Source of the DNA: Anaerolineales bacterium
Lineage (GTDB): Bacteria > Chloroflexota > Anaerolineae > 4572-78 > NAK82
Direction of reading: 5' to 3'
NCBI GenBank assembly: GCA_024643945.1
Contig: JAHELX010000171.1
Location: forward strand, 1 to 10,169
Length of the DNA: 10,169 nucleotides
The position numbers and the translations under genes were made by a program. This document shows, in pieces, positions 6,227 through 10,169 of this stretch (position 1 is the stretch's first letter; each line of letters begins with the position of its first letter). The notes under the pieces were generated by a model. The model did no database searches and had not been told where the DNA came from. It saw only the letters and a list, made by a program, of their open reading frames with translations.

Positions 6227-6886
6227 TTAGACCAGGCCCCTGATCATGTCGACGACGACCCTACTCATGAAAGGCCCCAGCACCCACAGGCTGGCGAAAA
6301 GACCGGCCGGTAAGCCGATGGCAAGCAAGATCCAGGCGATCAGCCAAATCGGGCCTCTGTTCGGATCTGACGGAACAGCTTTCAGTGGACCAGGCCGGGA
6401 AACAATATCGTCGCTATATACCACATAGGTACCGGCCATCTTGTCGTGCCAGCCTTGCCGCTTGGGGTCAAGGGCAACCCACAGAAATCCTAAGGACAAA
6501 AGGGCACCACTCAGGATGTAGCCCAGGTAACGAAGCAGCGCTTTACCCAAAGAAACCGATGAGCCGTCCACACTAATCACTTTGATGCCCGCAAGCGTCT
6601 TACCCAATGTCTGGCCTGATGTGGCCCAGGACCCGACGTAATACACAACTGAAAGCGCCAGGCCACATAACATAATGAGCCTCTCCAGCATCAGGGGATC
6701 GTCTGAGCGGTAAATCCCGATCAGGAGCCCAGCGAAACCTACAATAAACGCCAGGACGAAGGTAAAAAATGCGAGGAAGAACCCGTCGTAAAGCGTGGCT
6801 GCCAGCCGCCGGCCAAACCCAATGACTTCGATAGCCTGCTCTGTGGAATCACGCGAGTCTTTCTCAAGAATTGCGCTGGTGTCCAT
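6227..6886 (-). CDS. RDD family membrane protein
   Basis: The start is placed at ATG 6884-6886 with AAGGAG eight bases upstream; a longer frame would add nine residues across this ribosome site. The 219-residue protein has a short acidic N-terminus, then GRRLAATLYDGFF with the conserved Arg (27) and Asp (34) of the RDD family in the first helix. Membrane segments lie at about 35-58, 69-89 and 119-138. Between them is the family loop GQTLGKTLAGIKVI (91-104), and after them RQGWHDKMAGTYVV (143-156). An extra C-terminal helix (about 181-204) follows a proline-rich linker. RDD proteins are poorly characterised; some have been linked to sodium transport and others to membrane assembly. It is first in a unit with the DUF6325 and coiled-coil genes. 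Confidence 0.9.
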   Translation of the reverse strand: MDTSAILEKDSRDSTEQAIEVIGFGRRLAATLYDGFFLAFFTFVLAFIVGFAGLLIGIYRSDDPLMLERLIMLCGLALSVVYYVGSWATSGQTLGKTLAGIKVISVDGSSVSLGKALLRYLGYILSGALLSLGFLWVALDPKRQGWHDKMAGTYVVYSDDIVSRPGPLKAVPSDPNRGPIWLIAWILLAIGLPAGLFASLWVLGPFMSRVVVDMIRGLV

Positions 6887-6922
6887 AGCTTGTCTCCTTG
6901 ACCTCCTTTGCATAAATCGGGG

Positions 6923-6951
6923 AAAGTATTCGTCACTTTGTACTTGTTCAA
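6923..6951 (-). promoter_or_regulatory. Candidate promoter for the RDD-DUF6325-coiled-coil unit
   Basis: On the minus strand TTGAAC (6946-6951) is followed after 17 bases by TACTTT (6923-6928), giving a transcript start near 6916 and a leader of about 30 nt. The match is moderate (4 of 6 and 3 of 6), but the region is AT-rich and correctly placed between ftsH and the RDD gene. No strong terminator is visible after ftsH in 6914-7026, only a weak GGCG...CGCC stem. Confidence 0.35.
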
Positions 6952-7026
6952 AAACAACTTGGGTTTTTGCGGCGGTTTTACGCCTGATTTCTGTTCCAAA
7001 GCGCGAAGTTATTAATGAACAGGTGC

Positions 7027-8892
7027 TTAGTTCATCAACGCCACGAACCGGTCCCGGTCGACCGTCTCCAGCTCGAGCAGGGCCCTGGCCAGAGCCTCCA
7101 GGTTGTTGCGGCGCATGGTCAGGATGTCCTGGGCGCGGCGATAGGAGCGATCCAGGATCTCCTGAATCTCGCGGTCGATGGCCAGGGCCATCTCCTCGCT
7201 GTAGTCGCGTGTCTCGCCGAATCTGCCCAGATAGGGATTGCCCTGCTCCTCGCCAAACGTGCGCAGCCCCAGCTTCTCGGAGAACCCGTAGCGAGTCACC
7301 ATGGCGCGTGCCAACCTGGTGGCGCGCTCCAGGTCGTTGGCCGCACCGGTGGTCAGCCGGCCGAAGATCATTTCCTCGGCCGCCCGGCCGCCCAGCAGGC
7401 CGACGATCTCGTCCTCGAAGGCCTCCTTGGTGCGCAGGTATCTGTCGTTTTCGGGTAACGGCATGGTGTAACCCAAAGCCATACCCCGCGAGATGATGCT
7501 CACTTTGTGCACCGGGTCGCTGTTCTCCAGGCAGTGCATGGCGACAGCGTGCCCGGCCTCGTGATAGGCTACGACCTGGCGTTCCTGTGGGCTGAGGATG
7601 CTGCCCTTGCGCTCCGGGCCGGCAATGATACGCTCCATGGCGTCCTGGAACTCGGGCATGCCGATCCGGTTCAGGTCGCGTCGGGCGGCCAGGATGGCGG
7701 CTTCATTCACCAGGTTCTCCAGGTCAGCTCCCACAAAGCCGGGCGTCAGCCTGGCCAACGCGGACATACGGACGCCCTCGTCCAGCGGCATGCCCCGGGT
7801 ATGCACTTCCAGGATGGCCTCCCGGGCGTTCACGTCCGGCCGGTCCAGCGTCACCTTGCGGTCAAAACGGCCGGGCCGCAGCAGGGCCGGGTCCAGAATA
7901 TCGGGCCGATTGGTGGCGGCGATGACGATCACATTGGTGTCGGTGCCGAAGCCGTCCATTTCGACCAGGATCTGGTTCAGTGTCTGTTCCCGTTCGTCGT
8001 TGCCACCGCCCAGCCCCACCCCACGCTGGCGGCCGACGGCGTCGATCTCATCGACGAAGACGACAGATGGGGCCTGCTCTCGGGCGCGCTTGAACAGGTC
8101 GCGCACGCGCGAGGCGCCGACGCCGACAAACATCTCGACGAACTCGGAGCCGGAGATGCTGAAGAAAGGCACGCCCGCTTCGCCGGCGATCGCCTTGGCC
8201 ATCAAGGTCTTGCCGGTACCGGGCAGTCCGGCCATCAGCACGCCTTTGGGAATGCGCGCGCCCAACTTGCGGTACTTGTCGCCTTCCTTAAGAAACCCAA
8301 CGATCTCTTGCAGCTCCAGCTTGGCCTGCTCGGCGCCGGCCACGTCGTCGAAGGTGACCTGTGGCTGCTCGGCCTGCTCGCCTTTGGCTGCAGTGGCGGA
8401 CATCACCCGCGGGTTGCTGCGGCCTAAGTTCCCGGGCATGCTAATTCCGTCGCCTGGCATCTGGCGCATGGCACGGAACATCAGGTAACCGATCAACAAC
8501 AGCGGGCCCAGTGTGAGCGAGATCTGCAGCAGGCTGGCCATCGCGCTGTTAGAGTCGTCGACCTTCACGGGTAAGCTCTTCAGCGTCTCCTGAGATATCC
8601 CGAACAGCTTCAATGTCTCCAGGGCGCTGATGTCCGGCTCTTTGCGTGCCCGGAGGTAGGTTCCGTCATACATGGTGGCCATCATGTAATCGTCCCGCAG
8701 GACGAGGCTTTCGACATCCCCGGCTTCGATGGCGTTGACCAGAACCGGCAAGGGCGTCTCTTCCGCCGGCTCTTGTCTGGCGCGCAGCAACGTCAGCCCG
8801 ACGACAATCGCCACACCAATCAGCAGCAAAGCAATCCAACTCCTCGCCGAGGGGGTTTTGCCTGGTCCGTGATCAAAGTTGTTGTCTTGCAT
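7027..8892 (-). CDS. ftsH: ATP-dependent zinc metalloprotease FtsH
   Basis: FtsH is a membrane-anchored AAA+ protease that degrades misfolded membrane proteins and regulatory factors as a hexamer facing the cytoplasm. The protein is about 621 residues. Numbers below count from the longest start at 8901. It has a first membrane helix (23-40), a periplasmic domain (about 41-118) and a second helix (120-144). The AAA module shows Walker A GLPGTGKT (225-232), the pore loop MFVG (257-260), Walker B VVFVDEID (280-287), and the second region of homology with [12 protein letters not shown] (337-348). The peptidase HEAGH zinc motif (447-451) follows, with a likely third ligand Asp in TTGAANDL (523). 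Starts GTG 8901, ATG 8898 and ATG 8892 are all in frame. The last is chosen because GGTGAT lies four bases before it. Walker A has Leu in place of the usual second Pro (GPPGTGKT). Its promoter region shares a dyad with the hdeD-like gene. Confidence 0.97.
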   Translation of the reverse strand: MQDNNFDHGPGKTPSARSWIALLLIGVAIVVGLTLLRARQEPAEETPLPVLVNAIEAGDVESLVLRDDYMMATMYDGTYLRARKEPDISALETLKLFGISQETLKSLPVKVDDSNSAMASLLQISLTLGPLLLIGYLMFRAMRQMPGDGISMPGNLGRSNPRVMSATAAKGEQAEQPQVTFDDVAGAEQAKLELQEIVGFLKEGDKYRKLGARIPKGVLMAGLPGTGKTLMAKAIAGEAGVPFFSISGSEFVEMFVGVGASRVRDLFKRAREQAPSVVFVDEIDAVGRQRGVGLGGGNDEREQTLNQILVEMDGFGTDTNVIVIAATNRPDILDPALLRPGRFDRKVTLDRPDVNAREAILEVHTRGMPLDEGVRMSALARLTPGFVGADLENLVNEAAILAARRDLNRIGMPEFQDAMERIIAGPERKGSILSPQERQVVAYHEAGHAVAMHCLENSDPVHKVSIISRGMALGYTMPLPENDRYLRTKEAFEDEIVGLLGGRAAEEMIFGRLTTGAANDLERATRLARAMVTRYGFSEKLGLRTFGEEQGNPYLGRFGETRDYSEEMALAIDREIQEILDRSYRRAQDILTMRRNNLEALARALLELETVDRDRFVALMN

Positions 8893-8952
8893 TCCCATCA
8901 CCGTGCTAAACTACATCGTCATCCAGGACTATTCACAGATCGTTGTGTCTCG

Positions 8953-8962
8953 AGTCTATCAC
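8953..8962 (-). promoter_or_regulatory. Probable -10 region of ftsH (GTGATAGACT)
   Basis: The minus strand reads GTGATAGACT, identical to the 10-mer before the hdeD-like gene and likewise 25 bp from the dyad. This predicts a leader of roughly 50 nt. No consensus -35 is present. Confidence 0.5.
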
Positions 8963-8987
8963 GAACCCCCGGCCTGAGCATCGGTCA

Positions 8988-9013
8988 TTCGTTCAGTTTG
9001 CGCCCTATACGAA
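8988..9013 (-). promoter_or_regulatory. Dyad operator copy B, upstream of ftsH
   Basis: On the minus strand this reads TTCGTATAG, eight bases (GGCGCAAA), then CTGAACGAA. The surrounding 35-bp block is 8986-9020. Orientation and distance to the -10-like sequence equal those of copy A. Confidence 0.6.
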
Positions 9014-9070
9014 TATATAGTCTTTCGCTGGTCGAGGCCCTCGGGGATGATGACGCTGGCAGACTGTATG

Positions 9071-9096
9071 TTCGTACAGGGCACACACTGAACGAA
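9071..9096 (+). promoter_or_regulatory. Dyad operator copy C, inverted relative to copy B
   Basis: The plus strand reads TTCGTACAG, GGCACACA, CTGAACGAA, within the block 9064-9098. It faces copy B at a distance of 57 bp. The 10-mer GTGATAGACT is not conserved 25 bp downstream (TCCTGACGCT instead). It may therefore be an auxiliary site for looping or cooperative binding at ftsH, or a decayed rightward promoter. Confidence 0.5.
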
Positions 9097-9161
9097 TGCC
9101 TGATGCCTGGGTCTGAACGCATCCTGACGCTGGGTCTGGGTCTGTCCAAAATTCAGGTATA

Positions 9162-9194
9162 AGACCCTCAGGGTTTCTGAAACCCTGAGGGTCT
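9162..9194. repeat. Tandem hairpin unit 1
   Basis: AGACCCTCAGGGTTT and AAACCCTGAGGGTCT form a perfect 15-bp stem with loop CTG. The flanks (AAATT, AGGT, then AAGACCC; GTCTGCC after) are shared with unit 2 at a period of 51 bp. Confidence 0.85.
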
Positions 9195-9212
9195 GCCCAA
9201 ATTTTAGGTGCA

Positions 9213-9246
9213 AGACCCTACGGGTTTTCTGAAACCCGTAGGGTCT
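9213..9246. repeat. Tandem hairpin unit 2
   Basis: AGACCCTACGGGTTT and AAACCCGTAGGGTCT form a perfect 15-bp stem with loop TCTG. Two stem positions differ from unit 1 and both are compensated in the other arm. A degraded third copy may follow at about 9250-9287. Confidence 0.85.
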
Positions 9247-9276
9247 GCCAAGAATTTGGGACACACCCCTTGGGTC

Positions 9277-9305
9277 TTGAATCCTGGCAAAAACTGTGCT
9301 ATAAT
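9277..9305 (+). promoter_or_regulatory. Strong sigma70-type promoter, rightward
   Basis: TTGAAT (9277-9282), a 17-bp spacer and TATAAT (9300-9305) with the extended -10 TGC at 9297-9299. The start is predicted near 9312. No supported ORF follows before the second promoter at 9612, so the transcript is either a long leader for the gene at 9947 or a non-coding RNA. I see nothing else recognisable in 9313-9611. Confidence 0.55.
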
Positions 9306-9611
9306 ATTATCGGTTCTTCTTTCTCCAGTTTCCTCACATCAAGTCCAAACCCTGAAGCTGATCCTTGTTGGCAGCAGAGGGCTCGCAATGGACTCAGTCG
9401 ACGCAGCTACAAAGACTACAACCTGGTCACGCACCAAACTCCATCACCCCCCACTCAGCGGGGATCTCGTGTCCCGGCCCCACTAGCCTGAACAGGGCGT
9501 TGCGCCGGATTGCCTCGAGCACCTGCTGAATGCTTTTCCGACCAAGGGTGAAAGACAAAAGACAGACTCGACACGTTGAATATTAACAACAACCCCGGAG
9601 AGAGATCTCTG

Positions 9612-9640
9612 TTGGCAGTTTCATGAGAATTGAGTATAAT
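9612..9640 (+). promoter_or_regulatory. Strong sigma70-type promoter ahead of the response regulator
   Basis: TTGGCA (9612-9617), a 17-bp spacer and a perfect TATAAT (9635-9640). The predicted start near 9647 gives a leader of about 300 nt before the ATG at 9947. Confidence 0.6.
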
Positions 9641-9833
9641 TAGCCGCTTATGCACACAAGCGCATTACAAAGGGCAATCTTCTCCCCCGACCCCGACCCA
9701 TCTGGATCACTTTACCTTTCCTCCCCACCAGCCTGCCCGTTCATTTGGACCTGCCCCTGGATTGGCTATCACCTGTGCCTGTGACCTCGGCGCGGACAAA
9801 GCAGTCTGCACTTACCTGAGCTTACCTGGCCCG

Positions 9834-9858
9834 CCCCATCCCGGGTTCCGGGCTGGGG
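9834..9858 (+). repeat. Hairpin in the response-regulator leader
   Basis: CCCCA, T, CCCGG, loop GTT, CCGGG, C, TGGGG: a ten-base-pair stem with one internal mismatch, ending 88 nt before the start codon. It could influence leader folding. No U-run follows, so it is not an obvious attenuator. Apart from this hairpin, 9652-9946 shows no recognisable gene. Confidence 0.4.
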
Positions 9859-9946
9859 AGTTGGGGAGGGAGATTCGAACATCGTCACATCCTGGCACTG
9901 ATCCAAGAAGCCAAAACCACAAAGAAGGCGAAGTAGGGAAGCAAAC

Positions 9947-10169
9947 ATGAGCGACGAGCAGGGCGGCCTCGCTCAGGCCGATATTCTGATCGTAGATAAT
10001 GAGCCTGAAAGTTTGCGATTGCTGATTGATGTTTTGAGCAAGCAGGGCTATAAGACCCGGCCCGCGACGGATAGCTTGCAGGCCTTATCGGCAGCGCGAT
10101 TAGCTCCCCCCGATTTGATTCTGCTGGACGTCATGATGCCCGCCATGTCGGGCTATGAGGTCTGCCAGG
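9947..10169 (+). CDS. Response-regulator receiver domain protein, truncated by window end
   Basis: ATG 9947-9949 opens a frame of 74 codons to the window edge. It is a CheY-like receiver domain: ADILIVDNEPESLRLL (11-26) carries the acidic pocket (Asp17 and Glu19, with Asn at 18 where Asp is commoner). LILLDVMMPAMSGYEV (57-72) carries the phospho-acceptor Asp61. The usual Thr/Ser and Lys of the C-terminal half lie beyond the window. The sequence resembles the N-terminal receiver domains of hybrid or multi-domain regulators (receiver plus PAS/GAF, histidine kinase or cyclase). The output domain cannot be seen. The ribosome site is poor (AGGGAAG). It is the only rightward gene, preceded by a strong promoter and a long leader. 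Confidence 0.9.
   Translation, partial: MSDEQGGLAQADILIVDNEPESLRLLIDVLSKQGYKTRPATDSLQALSAARLAPPDLILLDVMMPAMSGYEVCQ

Noticed and set aside
7507..8488. Two long plus-strand reading frames (306 and 296 codons) opposite ftsH
   Set aside because: They are antisense to highly conserved FtsH motifs; their composition is that of a GC-rich shadow frame, with no domain or plausible ribosome site.
9162..9246. Tandem hairpins considered as a CRISPR array or rho-independent terminators
   Set aside because: Only two full units with conserved rather than unique spacers, so not CRISPR; no T-run follows in either direction, so not standard terminators.
9427..9582. Open minus-strand stretch (51 codons) reading SFTLGRKSIQQVLEAIRR and onward, possibly a transposase or other gene remnant
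   Set aside because: The composition looks protein-like, but there is no start codon, stops bound it on both sides, and I cannot name a family with confidence. A BLASTX search of 9420-9600 would decide.
9313..9611. Possible tmRNA, RNase P, SRP or 6S RNA downstream of the strong promoter
   Set aside because: None of the conserved sequence blocks I know for these RNAs could be found; a covariance-model search would be needed.
9630..9950. Plus-strand 106-codon frame across the response-regulator leader
   Set aside because: Proline- and serine-rich low-information translation; its start overlaps the -10 box of the predicted promoter and there is no ribosome site.

Overview
This is a GC-rich bacterial chromosomal segment. 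Nine of the ten gene calls lie on the minus strand, and only the truncated gene at the right edge points rightward. The gene mix (several DUF1269/DUF6325-type proteins, an HdeD-family protein, an RDD protein, FtsH, intergenic hairpin repeats and small non-autonomous elements) resembles environmental Chloroflexota. That lineage call is an inference and is not proved by any marker here.

Layout, left to right. Positions 1-1089 hold a two-gene unit read leftward, an HdeD-family membrane protein followed by a DUF1269 protein cut by the window edge. Positions 1152-1219 hold its promoter region. Positions 1329-1492 hold a 142-bp inverted-repeat element with an 11-bp target duplication, sitting exactly on the stop codon of a diacylglycerol/lipid kinase-family gene (1484-2368). 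Positions 2402-2604 hold three successive hairpins. Positions 2614-4516 hold a two-gene unit, a four-helix membrane protein of unknown function and a second DUF1269 protein with a repetitive tail. Positions 4581-4778 hold an inverted-repeat element abutting a SulP-permease gene fragment. Positions 4944-6886 hold a compact three-gene unit: RDD membrane protein, DUF6325 protein and a coiled-coil protein with a period of about 51 residues. Positions 7027-8892 hold the membrane protease FtsH. Positions 8893-9946 are non-coding, with two regulatory dyads, two tandem covarying hairpins and two good sigma70-type promoters pointing right. At 9947 a response-regulator receiver domain begins and runs off the window.

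The genes fit an envelope-stress or membrane-quality-control theme: FtsH, an HdeD-family protein, three related glycine-rich small proteins, an RDD protein and a lipid kinase. The best evidence that parts are wired together is regulatory. A 35-bp sequence containing the dyad TTCGTACAG-N8-CTGAACGAA occurs upstream of both hdeD-like and ftsH in the same orientation. In both places it lies exactly 25 bp from an identical 10-mer, GTGATAGACT, that looks like the -10 region. A third copy faces the opposite way upstream of ftsH. This suggests one unidentified regulator controls both genes.
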